A stretch of 41,527 bases of DNA from Atopococcus tabaci DSM 17538 (GCF_000429585.1 NZ_AUCD01000012.1:1-41527), one strand, 5' to 3'. Shown: positions 7,641 to 17,582, counted from the first letter of the stretch. Notes: generated by a model from the sequence alone, not told the origin. Program-made: numbers and translations.

Positions 7641-8393
7641 TTAGTCGATGTCTTTCCGATAATTGTCCAATTCAGATAAAACTGAAGAGATGGAACGTTC
7701 AAATGCCAAATCTACTTTCCTGGAGGTAGTTACAGCTGTCTTGTTGATTAATACCAAGCGGTCTCCTTCATAGTAATTGATTAATCCGGCTGCTGGATAC
7801 ACAACCAAAGATGTGCCTGCGACAATCACCATATCTGCCTTCATCAATGCGTCGATACTTTCCACTAATGTCTGTTGGTCCAACGACTCACCGTACAAGA
7901 CAACGTCGGGACGGACAATCCCCTCATCATGCGCACACCGTGGAATGCCTTCACTGTCCCGCTGCAATTCCTCTAAACGGTATGGTTCTCCACATTTCAA
8001 GCAGTAATTTTGCAGTGTCGTTCCGTGCAGTTCCAATACCCGACTGCTGCCGGCTTTTTGATGAAGTCCGTCAATATTTTGCGTGACCACCGTAACATTC
8101 TTGCCTTGTTTTTCTAAATCGGCCAAAAAAGTATGTGCGACATTGGGGTTTGCTTCTGGATAGACCAAATTATTGAAATAATAGTCGAAAAAAGCTTTAG
8201 GATAACGCCGCAAAAAGTCACCACTGACCGCTTCTTCCGGTGAGACAAGTCCTCTGACTTCTTGCATATACAATCCCTTTGAAGAACGAAAATCGGGTAT
8301 GCCGCTTTCCGTAGAGACACCTGCTCCGCCAAAAAAGACAATATTTTGACTTTGTTCCAATATTTCGTTTAATCGCGCAATCGACTGATTCAT
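7641..8393 (-). CDS. cobB: Sir2-family NAD-dependent protein deacylase
   Basis: Sirtuins remove acyl groups from lysines of cytosolic proteins using NAD. The 250-residue protein has GGAGVSTESGIPDFRS (22-37) for NAD binding, TQNIDGLH (104-111), the catalytic His in ELHG (H123), the zinc region beginning CLKC (131-134), and RPDVVLYGE (161-169). The usual zinc ligand pattern is C-x2-C...C-x2-C. Here the second pair reads C153-A-H155-D156, so the fourth cysteine is missing and His155 or Asp156 would have to substitute. The start ATG 8391-8393 follows AAGGAGG with ideal spacing. The gene lies between the lepA terminator and the CNNM promoter; no convincing promoter of its own was found. Confidence 0.92.
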   Translation of the reverse strand: MNQSIARLNEILEQSQNIVFFGGAGVSTESGIPDFRSSKGLYMQEVRGLVSPEEAVSGDFLRRYPKAFFDYYFNNLVYPEANPNVAHTFLADLEKQGKNVTVVTQNIDGLHQKAGSSRVLELHGTTLQNYCLKCGEPYRLEELQRDSEGIPRCAHDEGIVRPDVVLYGESLDQQTLVESIDALMKADMVIVAGTSLVVYPAAGLINYYEGDRLVLINKTAVTTSRKVDLAFERSISSVLSELDNYRKDID

Positions 8394-8434
8394 TGCAATC
8401 CTCCTTCAAAACGTTTTCAACGAGTACTAAAGAA

Positions 8435-8473
8435 AGAGAAAAGAAAGTGCACCTGTATGCACTTCTTTTCTCT
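8435..8473 (-). terminator. Intrinsic terminator after lepA
   Basis: A long stem of about 16 bp (8435-8451 with 8458-8473, one bulged A) starts 6 bases after the lepA stop. Its downstream arm on the minus strand is pyrimidine-rich, ending TCTTTCTTT. The sirtuin gene follows about 40 bases later. Confidence 0.8.
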
Positions 8474-8479
8474 TAATCA

Positions 8480-10303
8480 TTAATCCTCGTCCAAGTTCAA
8501 AACAGACATGAAAGCTTCTTGAGGAATTTCTACATTCCCTACGTTCTTCATCCGCTTCTTACCTTCTTTTTGTTTCTTCAATAGTTTTTGACGGCGTGTG
8601 ACGTCACCACCGTACAATTTAGCCGTAACATCTTTACGGTAAGCTTTAATAGTGGAACGGGCCACAATCTTATGCCCGACAGCTGCTTGAACCGGAATCT
8701 CAAACATTTGTCTTGGTATGGTTTCCTTCAGCTGTTCTACAACTGCCTTACCACGGTTGTAAGAGAAGTCGCGGTGAACAATGAAACTCAATGCGTCTAC
8801 TTTTTCTCCGTGGATTAAGATGTCCATCTTCACCAAATTGCTCTCGCGGTACCCGCTGATTTCGTAATCCAAAGAAGCGTATCCTTTTGTGCTTGATTTC
8901 AAGCGGTCAAAGAAGTCGTACACAATCTCCGACAAAGGAATGTCGTATACAACATTGACCCGGATATCATCCAAGTATTCCATAGTGACGAATTCACCGC
9001 GTTTGCGCTGGCAAATTTCCATTACGGCCCCTACATAATCATTCGGTACAGTGATCGTCGCCCTCACATATGGTTCTTCCACTGATTGGATTTCAGTTGG
9101 TTCAGGCATTTCAGATGGATTAGACACTTCCACCTGAGTGCCGTCTGTTTTATTGACGTGATAAATAACGGATGGTGCGGTTGTGATCAAGTCTAAATTG
9201 AATTCTCTCTCTAAACGTTCTTGGACCACATCCATATGAAGCATGCCCAAGAATCCACAACGGAAACCGAAACCAAGAGCTTGTGATGTTTCAGCTTCAT
9301 ACTGGAGTGCAGCATCGTTCAACTGTAGACGTTCCAGAGCCTCACGCAAATCTTCGTAACGAGAGGAATCTGTCGGGTACATTCCGCAAAAGACCATTGG
9401 AACCATTTTACGGTATCCCGGCAAAGCTTCCTCTGTAGGGTTGTCCGCCAGCGTAATGGTGTCACCGACACGTGTGTCCTGGATTGTTTTGATGTTGGCA
9501 GTCACGTAGCCCACATCTCCCACCATCAAGTAATCCCGCTGAATTGGCTGCGGAGAGAAGACTCCCACTTCTGTGACTTCAAATTTCTTGCCGTTGCTCA
9601 TCATTTGGATGGTGTCACCCGGCTTGAGAATCCCATCCATCAAGCGGATGTTCAATACTACACCGCGGTAAGCATCATAAGCTGAGTCGAAAATCAACGC
9701 TTTTAACGGATTGTCGATGCTGCCTTGAGGAGCCGGAACTTTTTCAACGATCTGTTCAAGGATTTCTTCAATTCCGATTCCTGCTTTAGCGCTGGCCAAG
9801 ACAGCTTCGCTGGCGTCAATTCCGATGATGTCTTCGACTTCTGTGCGAACGCGTTCAGGGTCAGCGGCCGGCAAGTCAATTTTATTGATGACCGGAAGAA
9901 TCTCCAGGTCGTTGTCAATCGCCAAATACACGTTTGCCAAAGTTTGAGCTTCCACGCCTTGTGCGGCATCCACAACCAAAATGGCCCCTTCACATGCTGC
10001 CAAGCTGCGTGAGACTTCGTAAGTGAAGTCGACGTGTCCTGGAGTGTCAATGAGGTGGAGGGTATACGTTTCGCCGTTTTTAGCTGTGTACTGCAATTCG
10101 ACAGCATTCAGCTTGATGGTGATTCCGCGTTCTCTTTCCAAGTCCATGGAATCCAAGTACTGGTTTTGCATTTTACGGTCGGCTACTGTGTGAGTGACTT
10201 GTAAGATACGATCGGCCAAGGTGGATTTTCCATGGTCGATATGTGCAATAATAGAAAAGTTGCGGATATTTTTCTGCCTTTGTTCCATTTCTTTTCTGTT
10301 CAT
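8480..10303 (-). CDS. lepA: Elongation factor 4 (ribosome-associated GTPase LepA)
   Basis: LepA/EF4 is a translational GTPase that binds the ribosome and is implicated in back-translocation and 30S subunit biogenesis. The 607-residue protein is full length. It opens with the G1 motif AHIDHGKST, then RGITIK (switch I region), DTPGHVDF (G3) and NKIDLP (G4), followed by EF-G-like domains II, III and V and the LepA-specific C-terminal domain ending in the conserved basic region with [13 protein letters not shown]. The start ATG 10301-10303 has a weak GTGGGAT upstream; ATG six codons in has no better site. It has its own promoter (10350-10378), overlapped by a palindrome, and lies downstream of the heat-shock operon, separated by a terminator. 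Confidence 0.97.
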   Translation of the reverse strand: MNRKEMEQRQKNIRNFSIIAHIDHGKSTLADRILQVTHTVADRKMQNQYLDSMDLERERGITIKLNAVELQYTAKNGETYTLHLIDTPGHVDFTYEVSRSLAACEGAILVVDAAQGVEAQTLANVYLAIDNDLEILPVINKIDLPAADPERVRTEVEDIIGIDASEAVLASAKAGIGIEEILEQIVEKVPAPQGSIDNPLKALIFDSAYDAYRGVVLNIRLMDGILKPGDTIQMMSNGKKFEVTEVGVFSPQPIQRDYLMVGDVGYVTANIKTIQDTRVGDTITLADNPTEEALPGYRKMVPMVFCGMYPTDSSRYEDLREALERLQLNDAALQYEAETSQALGFGFRCGFLGMLHMDVVQERLEREFNLDLITTAPSVIYHVNKTDGTQVEVSNPSEMPEPTEIQSVEEPYVRATITVPNDYVGAVMEICQRKRGEFVTMEYLDDIRVNVVYDIPLSEIVYDFFDRLKSSTKGYASLDYEISGYRESNLVKMDILIHGEKVDALSFIVHRDFSYNRGKAVVEQLKETIPRQMFEIPVQAAVGHKIVARSTIKAYRKDVTAKLYGGDVTRRQKLLKKQKEGKKRMKNVGNVEIPQEAFMSVLNLDED

Positions 10304-10349
10304 TTAATCCCACTTTCTTCCCTAATACATAGGAAATAGTTCTTTCATT

Positions 10350-10378
10350 ATAATAGCAAGCACGGAGGGATTTGACAA
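10350..10378 (-). promoter_or_regulatory. Promoter for lepA
   Basis: On the minus strand, -35 TTGTCA (10373-10378) and -10 TATTAT (10350-10355) are separated by 17 bases, about 40 bases upstream of lepA. The -35 box lies inside the palindrome at 10371-10391. Confidence 0.65.
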
Positions 10379-10391
10379 TACAAGTGTCAAA
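10371..10391 (-). promoter_or_regulatory. Operator-like palindrome overlapping the lepA -35 box
   Basis: Perfect 7-base arms TTTGACA and TGTCAAA are separated by 7 bases, spanning 21 bp and covering the lepA -35. The size and position fit a dimeric repressor site, but no regulator is identified; it may also be a chance symmetry around a -35 sequence. Confidence 0.35.
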
Positions 10392-10402
10392 GGGTCCTCA
10401 AA

Positions 10403-10434
10403 AAGAAAACCCAAGCATTCGCTCAGGTTTCTTT
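10403..10434 (-). terminator. Intrinsic terminator after dnaJ
   Basis: A stem of about 11 bp with G-U pairs and a 4-base loop begins about 6 bases after the dnaJ stop and is followed on the minus strand by CTTTTTG. Confidence 0.75.
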
Positions 10435-10439
10435 TGCGT

Positions 10440-11603
10440 CTATTTCTTTCCTTTGTCTCTAAGGAAGGCATCTTTCATTTTACCAAAAAAAGAATCGTCT
10501 CCTTGTTCCTGTACTTCATAACCGTCGAGCGTAGCGAACTCCCTCAATAAATCAGCCTGTTCTTGGGACAGTTTGTCAGGAATAACAACTTTGATTCGAA
10601 TATGCTGGTCTCCGTTCCCTGTGCCTCTCAACTTAGGAGCACCCTTTCCTTTCAAGCGGAAAGTCGTACCCGGTTGGGTGCCAGCTGGAATTTTGAACCG
10701 TACTTTCCCGTGGACAGTCGGAACTTCAATTTCATCCCCAAGTGTTGCTTGGACGAAGTTGATTGGAAGTTCATAATAAATTTCGGAGCCTCTTCGGTCA
10801 AAGATTTCACTTGGGCGTACACGGAAAATGATATACAAATCTCCATACGGTCCGCCGTTTTTCCCTGCATCTCCTTGTCCTTGCAGACGCATTTGGTTGC
10901 CGTCCTCCACACCTGCTGGAACAGTGACTTTTACAGAGTGCCGTTCTTTGACTTGGCCGGTACCGTGGCACGTGTCACATTTTTCTTTGATTTCTTGACC
11001 GGTTCCTTGGCATACATCACATACTTGACGAGTCATCACGCGGCCAAGTGGTGTTTGACGTTCAGCCTGGATGGAACCTGCTCCATGACACTTGGAGCAC
11101 GTAACTGGTTGAGTGCCTGGTTTTGCACCGTCTCCGTCACATGTGCCACAGACTTCTTGGCGGTTGTAACGAATGGTCGTTTCTTTGCCGAATATCGCTT
11201 CTTCAAAATCCAAATCCATGGTGTATTGCAAATCATCGCCTTGACGGGGAGCGTTCGGGTTGTATGCCCGTCGGCCGCCTCCGCCAAAGAATTGTTCGAA
11301 GATATCGTCAAACCCGCCAAAGCCACCACTGAATCCGCCTTGGCCGAACCCACCAAAGCCGCCGGCTCCGAAGTTGGGATCGGTGCTGGCGTGCCCGTAT
11401 TGGTCATAAGCAGCCCGTTTATTTTCATCACTCAACACTTCATACGCTTCGGTGATTTGTTTGAATTTTTCTTCAGCATCCGGTTCTTTGTTGATATCAG
11501 GATGGTATTTTTTGGACAGTTTACGGTACGCTTTTTTTATTTCATCTGTTGACGCACTTTTGGAAACACCCAGTAGGTCATAGTAATCTTCTTTTGTCGC
11601 CAT
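10440..11603 (-). CDS. dnaJ: Chaperone DnaJ (Hsp40)
   Basis: DnaJ binds unfolded proteins and stimulates DnaK ATP hydrolysis. The 387-residue protein has the J domain (about 4-68) with the essential HPD, a Gly/Phe-rich linker (about 75-110), the zinc domain with four CxxCxGxG-type repeats ([32 protein letters not shown]) and the C-terminal substrate-binding domains. The start ATG is at 11601-11603 with GAGGG upstream. It is the last gene of the hrcA-grpE-dnaK-dnaJ cluster. A strong hairpin after dnaK (11665-11701) separates it from dnaK, so its level may depend on read-through. No clear promoter of its own was seen. Confidence 0.97.
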   Translation of the reverse strand: MATKEDYYDLLGVSKSASTDEIKKAYRKLSKKYHPDINKEPDAEEKFKQITEAYEVLSDENKRAAYDQYGHASTDPNFGAGGFGGFGQGGFSGGFGGFDDIFEQFFGGGGRRAYNPNAPRQGDDLQYTMDLDFEEAIFGKETTIRYNRQEVCGTCDGDGAKPGTQPVTCSKCHGAGSIQAERQTPLGRVMTRQVCDVCQGTGQEIKEKCDTCHGTGQVKERHSVKVTVPAGVEDGNQMRLQGQGDAGKNGGPYGDLYIIFRVRPSEIFDRRGSEIYYELPINFVQATLGDEIEVPTVHGKVRFKIPAGTQPGTTFRLKGKGAPKLRGTGNGDQHIRIKVVIPDKLSQEQADLLREFATLDGYEVQEQGDDSFFGKMKDAFLRDKGKK

Positions 11604-11664
11604 AGTTTCCCTCCATCGTGCACATCGAACAAAGACAGCTGTGCCTTGTACAATGCATATTCAG

Positions 11665-11701
11665 AAGAAAAAGCCAAAAGCACTGTGCTTTGGCTTTTTC
11701 T
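11665..11701 (-). terminator. Hairpin terminator between dnaK and dnaJ
   Basis: A near-perfect stem (AGAAAAAGCCAAA-type arm with its complement) is followed on the minus strand by a U-rich stretch inside its own arm (GGCTTTTTCTTCTG). It likely lowers dnaJ expression relative to dnaK. Confidence 0.75.
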
Positions 11702-11724
11702 GCAAATTATTTAAGTCATTCCTA

Positions 11725-13563
11725 TTATTCGTCGTCCACTTCTTCGAAATCAGCATCGACAACATTGTCGTCCGTGTTGGTGTCAGTTGTTTGTGCACCA
11801 GTATCGTCTCCTGCGGCCTGCTGCTGTTGAGCTGCTTGTTCGTACAGCTTCACAGTCAAGTTTTGGACCACTTCGCTCAAGGCATCGCGTTTGGATTTGA
11901 TTTCTTCCAAATCGTCTTTCTCAAGCGCAGACTTCAATTCGTCGCGTGCATCTTCCGCTTTTTTCACTTCGTCTGCATCGACTTTTCCTTCCAAGTCTTT
12001 CAATGTTTTGTCCACTTGGAAGACCAGTTGATCTGCTTCGTTGCGCAGTTCTACTTCTTCTTTGCGTTTTTTGTCTGCTTCCGCGTTTTCTTCTGCTTCA
12101 CGGACCATGCGGTCAATTTCTTCGTCGCTCAAACCGGAAGAAGATTTGATAGTGATTTTTTGTTCTTTGCCGGTACCTAAGTCTTTTGCACTGACGTTTA
12201 CAATACCGTTTTTGTCGATGTCAAATGTAACTTCGATTTGAGGCACGCCACGTGGTGCAGGCGGAATATCGGTCAATTGGAAGCGTCCAAGTGTTTTATT
12301 GTCTTTAGCCATTGGGCGTTCCCCTTGCAAGACATGGACATCAACTGCCGGCTGGTTGTCAGCAGCTGTGGAGAACACTTGAGATTTGCTTGTTGGGATG
12401 GTTGTGTTGCGTTCAATCAGTTTCGTGAACACGCCGCCCATCGTTTCAATACCTAGAGACAATGGAGTAACGTCCAACAGGACAATGTCTTTCACGTCTC
12501 CGCTGATGACTCCACCTTGGATCGCTGCACCCATCGCTACCACTTCATCCGGGTTCACGGAACGGTTTGGATCTTGTCCAGTTTCGTTTTTCACAGCTTC
12601 TACAACAGCTGGAATACGTGTAGAACCACCAACCAAGATTACTTGGTCAATCTCGGACTTGCTCAAGCCGGCATCCTGCAATGCTTGACGTACCGGTCCT
12701 TTTGTCCGTTCAACCAAGTCATGGGTCAATTCATCGAATTTCGCACGTGTCAAGGTCATTTCCAAGTGCAATGGACCTGCATCGCCGGCAGTGATGAACG
12801 GCAGGCTGATTTGAGCGGAAGAAACTCCGGACAAATCTTTTTTCGCTTTTTCAGCTGCATCTTTCAAGCGCTGCATCGCCATTTTGTCTTTAGATAAGTC
12901 AATGCCGTTTTCTTTTTTGAATTCTGAAACCATGTGGTCGATGATTTTGTTGTCGAAGTCATCTCCACCAAGGTTGTTGTCTCCAGCTGTAGACAATACA
13001 TCGAATACACCGTCACCCAATTCCAGGATAGAAACGTCGAATGTACCTCCACCCAAATCGAAGACCAAGATTTTCTCGTCGGTTTCTACTTTGTCCAATC
13101 CGTATGCCAAGGAAGCAGCCGTTGGTTCATTGACGATACGTTCAACTTCCAAACCGGCGATGGTTCCGGCATCTTTCGTTGCTTGACGCTGGGAGTCGTT
13201 GAAGTAAGCTGGTACAGTGATGACTGCTTTTGTCACTGGTTCGCCTAAGTAGTCTTCTGCATAGCTCTTCAAGTACTGCAAAATAAATGCAGAAATCTCT
13301 TGTGGAGTGTACTCTTTTCCTTCTATCTCCACTTTGTAGCCAGCCTCTCCAATGTGACGTTTGATGGAGCTGACTGTGTGGGGGTTTGTAATTGCTTGGC
13401 GTTTTGCCACTTCTCCAACTTGGATTTCACCGTTTTTGAAAGCAACGACAGATGGAGTCGTGCGGTTTCCTTCCGGGTTAGGGATGATGTTTGCTTCTCC
13501 GCCTTCCAATACTGCTACTGCGGAGTTTGTTGTTCCTAAGTCAATACCAATAATTTTGCTCAT
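11725..13563 (-). CDS. dnaK: Chaperone DnaK (Hsp70)
   Basis: DnaK is the central ATP-driven chaperone, cycling with DnaJ and GrpE. The 612-residue protein has the ATPase domain (about 1-360), opening [10 protein letters not shown], with the phosphate-binding loops DLGGGTFD and GGSTRIP. The substrate-binding domain follows, then a helical lid and a disordered Gln-rich and acidic tail ending in the EEVDD-type terminus. The start ATG 13561-13563 is preceded by AAAGGTGAG. The length and the shorter Gram-positive-type ATPase domain fit Firmicutes. It follows grpE by about 97 bases without an obvious terminator, so it should be read from the CIRCE-controlled promoter upstream of hrcA. Confidence 0.98.
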   Translation of the reverse strand: MSKIIGIDLGTTNSAVAVLEGGEANIIPNPEGNRTTPSVVAFKNGEIQVGEVAKRQAITNPHTVSSIKRHIGEAGYKVEIEGKEYTPQEISAFILQYLKSYAEDYLGEPVTKAVITVPAYFNDSQRQATKDAGTIAGLEVERIVNEPTAASLAYGLDKVETDEKILVFDLGGGTFDVSILELGDGVFDVLSTAGDNNLGGDDFDNKIIDHMVSEFKKENGIDLSKDKMAMQRLKDAAEKAKKDLSGVSSAQISLPFITAGDAGPLHLEMTLTRAKFDELTHDLVERTKGPVRQALQDAGLSKSEIDQVILVGGSTRIPAVVEAVKNETGQDPNRSVNPDEVVAMGAAIQGGVISGDVKDIVLLDVTPLSLGIETMGGVFTKLIERNTTIPTSKSQVFSTAADNQPAVDVHVLQGERPMAKDNKTLGRFQLTDIPPAPRGVPQIEVTFDIDKNGIVNVSAKDLGTGKEQKITIKSSSGLSDEEIDRMVREAEENAEADKKRKEEVELRNEADQLVFQVDKTLKDLEGKVDADEVKKAEDARDELKSALEKDDLEEIKSKRDALSEVVQNLTVKLYEQAAQQQQAAGDDTGAQTTDTNTDDNVVDADFEEVDDE

Positions 13564-13660
13564 AATGCACTCACCTTTTCTCTTGATTTATTGCTTCAAT
13601 AATTCCCGCTGCAAGTCATATAGCACTTACAGAGGAATGCATACGTCAGTAAAAGCTGTT

Positions 13661-14272
13661 TTATTGCACAACAGCCACTTTTGCCGCGCGTAACACACGA
13701 CCGTGTAAAGTGTAGCCTTTTTCAAAGACTTGGGCAACTGTTCCGGATTCTTGACCTTCTTCAGCTGGAACAGCAGTATACGCTTCGTGGAATTGTGGAT
13801 CAAATGGTTCACCCACTGGATCGAGGGTTTCGATGCCTTCTTTGGATAGAGCCTGCTCAAAGCTGGCCAAGACCATTTCAATTCCTTTTTTCAAGCTTTT
13901 GCCTTGTTCATCGGTCACTTCAATCGTCAGTGCCCGTTCCAAGTTATCTATGACTGGAAGGAGCTCTGTCGCTAAAGATTGAGAGCGATAACGCGCCGCC
14001 TCTTCTTTTTCTTTTTGGTTTCTTCTGAGGGTGTTTTGCAACTCAGCTTGCAGACGCAGGTAACGTTCTTCGCATTCTTCCAATTCTTTCTTTGCCTGTT
14101 CTAATTCTTCATGGATAGACTCGTCGATTCCGGAAGCCTGGTCCTCGAAAAACTCTTCAGCTGCTTCTGATTCCTGCGTGTTTTGAGTTTCCTCCACAGG
14201 TTCTTCTTGTGTCATAGTTCTTTTGTTTGTTTCTTGTTCTGCCACACTAATCCCTCGTTTCTTCTCACTCAT
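13661..14272 (-). CDS. grpE: Nucleotide exchange factor GrpE
   Basis: GrpE releases ADP from DnaK. The 203-residue protein has an acidic low-complexity N-terminus (about 20-60, rich in Glu and Gln), a long coiled-coil helix (about 60-110, including ERYLRLQAELQN), and a C-terminal beta domain ending with GRVLRAAKVAVVQ, the family signature. The ATG at 14270-14272 overlaps the hrcA stop as ATGA, but little Shine-Dalgarno sequence precedes it. An in-frame GTG at 14243-14245 has GAGGG six bases upstream and could be the true start, giving 194 residues. Both versions contain the whole functional domain. It is regulated with hrcA through CIRCE. Confidence 0.95.
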   Translation of the reverse strand: MSEKKRGISVAEQETNKRTMTQEEPVEETQNTQESEAAEEFFEDQASGIDESIHEELEQAKKELEECEERYLRLQAELQNTLRRNQKEKEEAARYRSQSLATELLPVIDNLERALTIEVTDEQGKSLKKGIEMVLASFEQALSKEGIETLDPVGEPFDPQFHEAYTAVPAEEGQESGTVAQVFEKGYTLHGRVLRAAKVAVVQ

Positions 14273-15330
14273 AAATGATTCACGCGTTTCAACTCTTCTT
14301 GATTAAGATAGAATCGCAAGACAATTTCCGGAAGTTCTTTTCGAAACGTGTTCAGGACGCGGATAATTTTTTTATAAGACATGTTCGTTGGTCCGAGTAC
14401 CGCCAGCGCGCCTTCTCCGTACCCGATGATTTGATAATTGGCAGTCACCAAACTGAAATCAGAAAACAAATCATTTTTCAGTTCTTCTCCAATTTTGATG
14501 TCAATATCTCCATTTTCTCTGGTGAGAAGCGAAGCAACATTCATCCCGTCTTCCATCAGTTCATACATGGATTTCACTTGTTGAATATCCATGTGTTCCG
14601 TAAATTCCAACAAATTGGTTTTTCCACTGATATACAGCCGTTCTGTCGGCGCTTGTTCGAACACACTCAACAAATCATGAAGAATGATTTCTGCACTTCT
14701 CGCGTATTTGCGGATAAGAACTGGAATGTCTGTCTGCAATTTTTGATAGACGTCTGTCAGCATTTTTCCAACAAGGACGTCTTCGATGATGCGGACCATT
14801 TTTTCCATATCTGCGTACTCCACATTTTCCGCTAGTGGAAACACCATGTTTTCCACCCCGCCGGTATCCGTCAACAAAATGGCCATTGCTTGGCCTCCGC
14901 TCAACGGAACCAACTGGAATCCGGTTAATCTGCTTGAGGTGGCTTCCGGACCAGACACAATAGCGGTGTAACTGGTCAATTTGGACAACACATCCGCAGA
15001 ATGGTGCATGAGGTCATCCATTTTTTGGAATTGATGACTCAGAGCGTTTTGAATATAGCTGGATTGGTCTTCTTTTGTTCCTTCTTTCTGGTTGATCATG
15101 TGATCAACGTAAAAACGGTATCCCTTTAATGATGGAATGCGTCCGGATGAAGTATGAGTTTTTTCAATCAATCCAAGCTCTTCTAAACGACTCATCTCAT
15201 TTCGTATCGTTGCCGAACTGAATTTCATGTCCGTTTTCTGCAATAATGTTTTGGAACCAACCGGTTGGCCATCCTTCGAATACAGTTCAATAATTGCTTT
15301 AAAGATAGAAAGCTGTCTCTCAGTCAACAT
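14269..15330 (-). CDS. hrcA: Heat-inducible transcription repressor HrcA
   Basis: HrcA binds CIRCE operators to repress class I heat-shock operons, and needs GroEL for activity in studied species. The 353-residue protein has an N-terminal winged helix (about 1-70, including GQPVGSKTLL and SSATIRNEMSRLEELGL), followed by GRIPSLKGYRFYVDH, and a C-terminal GAF-like dimerisation region. The start ATG 15328-15330 follows GAGGGGAT. The gene is the first of its operon and lies about 65 bases downstream of a CIRCE element, so it represses itself together with grpE, dnaK and probably dnaJ. It overlaps grpE by 4 bases. Confidence 0.97.
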   Translation of the reverse strand: MLTERQLSIFKAIIELYSKDGQPVGSKTLLQKTDMKFSSATIRNEMSRLEELGLIEKTHTSSGRIPSLKGYRFYVDHMINQKEGTKEDQSSYIQNALSHQFQKMDDLMHHSADVLSKLTSYTAIVSGPEATSSRLTGFQLVPLSGGQAMAILLTDTGGVENMVFPLAENVEYADMEKMVRIIEDVLVGKMLTDVYQKLQTDIPVLIRKYARSAEIILHDLLSVFEQAPTERLYISGKTNLLEFTEHMDIQQVKSMYELMEDGMNVASLLTRENGDIDIKIGEELKNDLFSDFSLVTANYQIIGYGEGALAVLGPTNMSYKKIIRVLNTFRKELPEIVLRFYLNQEELKRVNHL

Positions 15331-15395
15331 GAGCGATCCCCTCTTTCAAAAAGACGGACTAGAGAAACTCACGTATAGTTTCAGGTGACGATATT

Positions 15396-15422
15396 TTAGC
15401 ACTTGCCACCTTCGAGTGCTAA
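15396..15422 (-). promoter_or_regulatory. CIRCE operator (HrcA binding site)
   Basis: The plus strand reads TTAGCACTT, 9 bases, GAGTGCTAA: the CIRCE inverted repeat with one mismatch in the left arm (T for C at position 9). It lies just downstream of the -10 box, overlapping the predicted transcription start, which is typical for HrcA repression. Confidence 0.95.
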
Positions 15423-15431
15423 CACATGTAT

Positions 15432-15460
15432 AATTTATCAAAGAACAACTGGTCTGTCAA
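15432..15460 (-). promoter_or_regulatory. Promoter of the hrcA-grpE-dnaK operon
   Basis: On the minus strand, -35 TTGACA (15455-15460, consensus) and -10 TAAATT (15432-15437) have a 17-base spacer. CIRCE follows directly. Confidence 0.7.
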
Positions 15461-15517
15461 CGAAAAGAAAGGAAAATTTCCATCTCTCCCTTGTTTCTCG
15501 GTTCAAGAAAGACAGGG

Positions 15518-16483
15518 CTAGATGAATTTTTCCTTATTTACATTCACATCTGACAGAATTCCACGCGACTGCCGTTCATCTATTTCCAATTGCTCAATCA
15601 ATTGTTCTGCTGAAGCAAATTTTACTTCTTCGCGTAGAAAAGAAACCCATTTGACTCGAATGTGTTCGCCGTATATTTCTTCATTAAAATCAAAGATATG
15701 CACCTCGACAGAATAGTTTTTTCTTTTCTCAAAGGTCACGTTGTACCCAATGGAGGCCATTCCGTCGTACCACACACCGTTTACCCATACTTTTACTGCG
15801 TACACGCCTCTTTTAGGAAGGATGATAAACGGTTCAGGATACATGTTTGCTGTTGGGTAACCGAGGGTTCTTCCTCTTGCATCTCCATGAATCACAACTC
15901 CCGGAACTTCATAGATGTACCCTAACAACTCGTTGGCTTCCTCCACTCTGCCTTCTTTCAAAACTTTTCGAATCCGCGTGGAACTGATTTTTGCTCCATG
16001 GTCGGATTTTTGCTGGACTGTCACGACTTCAAATCTTCCATTCGCGTAACCAGGCAAGTGATCCATAGAGGCGACGGTTTTCTTCCCGTATGTGTAGTCG
16101 AAACCGGCTACGGCCGCTACAGCATTCAATCCGACAATGTACTGGTCGACAAATTCTTGTGGGGACAACGATCCCAAACGAGAAGTGAAATCGACCTCAT
16201 ACAAGATGTCCACTCCCAACGACTCCATCAACTCTTCTTTGCGTGTCAATGTAGTCAAATACTGATGCTCGTATGGGTCGAACTTGGAATAAACGATTGC
16301 GGGATGTTGGTTAAAGGTCATCACAGCGCATTTCACATTTTTTTCTTTCGCTTTTTCAATTCCTCTTTTGATCACTCTCTGGTGACCTTTATGCACGCCG
16401 TCAAAAAAACCGAGTACCAAAACAATTTCTTTCGGGTAAAGGGCATCCTTGTCGTACGGGTGGTGCAATTTGATAATTTCCAT
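15518..16483 (-). CDS. ribF: Bifunctional riboflavin kinase/FAD synthetase
   Basis: RibF phosphorylates riboflavin to FMN and adenylates FMN to FAD. The 321-residue protein has an N-terminal nucleotidyltransferase domain with LGFFDGVHKGH (24-34) and SSTRIRK (168-174), and a C-terminal flavokinase domain with GRTLGYPTAN (204-213) and the GVYAVKV strand. The start ATG 16481-16483 follows AGAGGTG with about 8 bases of spacing. It lies 13 bases after truB, the usual Firmicutes pairing, and is cotranscribed with it. A short tail after the kinase domain (about 305-321) is ordinary. No strong terminator follows before the hrcA promoter. Confidence 0.95.
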   Translation of the reverse strand: MEIIKLHHPYDKDALYPKEIVLVLGFFDGVHKGHQRVIKRGIEKAKEKNVKCAVMTFNQHPAIVYSKFDPYEHQYLTTLTRKEELMESLGVDILYEVDFTSRLGSLSPQEFVDQYIVGLNAVAAVAGFDYTYGKKTVASMDHLPGYANGRFEVVTVQQKSDHGAKISSTRIRKVLKEGRVEEANELLGYIYEVPGVVIHGDARGRTLGYPTANMYPEPFIILPKRGVYAVKVWVNGVWYDGMASIGYNVTFEKRKNYSVEVHIFDFNEEIYGEHIRVKWVSFLREEVKFASAEQLIEQLEIDERQSRGILSDVNVNKEKFI

Positions 16484-16496
16484 GGAACATTCACCT

Positions 16497-17411
16497 CTAC
16501 AGAGAATTTCTTAACATTTTCATCGGTTTGATTACACCTTCTTTAGAAGGGTGCTCCTGGTAAATTCCGACTGCGGTTTTTTCTTTATAAAACACGACGG
16601 GATACGGACCTGAGTAGTCCAGTTCTGTTTGATGCAATAGAGCGCCGTCTTTCACTCGAAGCCACAAATCTTCTGACAATTCAAAGCGTGGAAAAGCTGT
16701 CAAAGCCCGTTCAATCGACAAGAGAATCTCTTCTACCGTCTGTGCTTCTGCATGCTTTGCCACCTGCTCGAGAGTCACACACTCTTCGGCTTTGAATCCA
16801 CCGCTCCCCGTCCGGGTTAAGTCTGACATATGTGCCGGATACCCCAACAATTTACCGGTGTCAACCGCCAATGTACGGACATATGTTCCTTTTCCGCAAA
16901 GAACCCGGAACCGCCAACTCAGTGTTTGAGTCTCAAAATCATATGTGGGCTCGGATGTCCGTTCAAACGATTCGATATGCGCTTGTCGTTTTGGCCGTTC
17001 AACCGTTTCACCCTGACGCGCATAATCGTATAACCGGCGTCCATTCACTTTCACTGCGGAATACATCGGTGGTATTTGGACAATGTCTCCAGTCATCTGG
17101 TTCATCGCTTCATCTATTGCCGCTTCATCTAATTGAGGAACAGGCTTTTGTTCGACGATTTCACCGCTTTTGTCTTCAGTGGTCGTGGATATGCCTAAAG
17201 TGATTTCTCCCATGTACTCTTTTCCTGATTCCATGAGGTACTCGATAACTTTGGTCGCTTTTCCGATACAAAGTGGAAGCACTCCGTCCACATCGGGATC
17301 CAGGGTACCTGTGTGTCCTATTTTTTTTGTTTTTAGTATTTTCCGTGCTTTCATAACGCAATCATGACTGGTCATGCCGCGTTCTTTCCACAAAGGGAGT
17401 ATTCCTTCCAA
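16497..17411 (-). CDS. truB: tRNA pseudouridine(55) synthase
   Basis: TruB makes pseudouridine 55 in the T-loop of tRNAs. The 304-residue protein has the catalytic Asp in GTLDP (D38), with [19 protein letters not shown] as the signature region, the later YARQGE and GTYVRTLA motifs, and a C-terminal PUA-like region. The start is a TTG codon at 17409-17411, preceded by AGGAGG with 7 bases of spacing; the protein opens [16 protein letters not shown] as in homologues. It is read from an extended -10 promoter at 17447-17455 and followed by ribF. Usually truB follows rbfA directly; here a plus-strand degV separates them. Confidence 0.96.
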   Translation of the reverse strand: MEGILPLWKERGMTSHDCVMKARKILKTKKIGHTGTLDPDVDGVLPLCIGKATKVIEYLMESGKEYMGEITLGISTTTEDKSGEIVEQKPVPQLDEAAIDEAMNQMTGDIVQIPPMYSAVKVNGRRLYDYARQGETVERPKRQAHIESFERTSEPTYDFETQTLSWRFRVLCGKGTYVRTLAVDTGKLLGYPAHMSDLTRTGSGGFKAEECVTLEQVAKHAEAQTVEEILLSIERALTAFPRFELSEDLWLRVKDGALLHQTELDYSGPYPVVFYKEKTAVGIYQEHPSKEGVIKPMKMLRNSL

Positions 17412-17446
17412 ATCGAAACCTCCTAACGCATTTTTGCAACTTCCCT

Positions 17447-17455
17447 ATTATACCA
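17447..17455 (-). promoter_or_regulatory. Extended -10 promoter for truB-ribF
   Basis: On the minus strand the sequence TGGTATAAT combines a consensus -10 (17447-17452) with the TG extension (17454-17455). No good -35 is visible. It replaces transcription from rbfA, which is blocked by the degV terminator. Confidence 0.65.
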
Positions 17456-17553
17456 TAACTGCCAGAGGGGCTTCCATGAATGCAGCCGTTTTTCTTCATT
17501 CCTTTTCCTGTTCTCACCTACCAAGACGTTGCATCCTCAATGTAAGATATCTT

Positions 17554-17582
17554 TTTTCATCGATTTTTGCTATCCTTATTGT
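17554..17582 (+). promoter_or_regulatory. Possible promoter for degV
   Basis: -35 TTTTCA (17554-17559) and -10 TATTGT (17577-17582) have a 17-base spacer. Both boxes are imperfect, so this is the best candidate rather than a clear site. Confidence 0.35.

Noticed and set aside
15465-15517. Possible terminator after ribF
   Set aside because: The imperfect hairpin has several mismatches and is not followed by a clean T-run on the minus strand.
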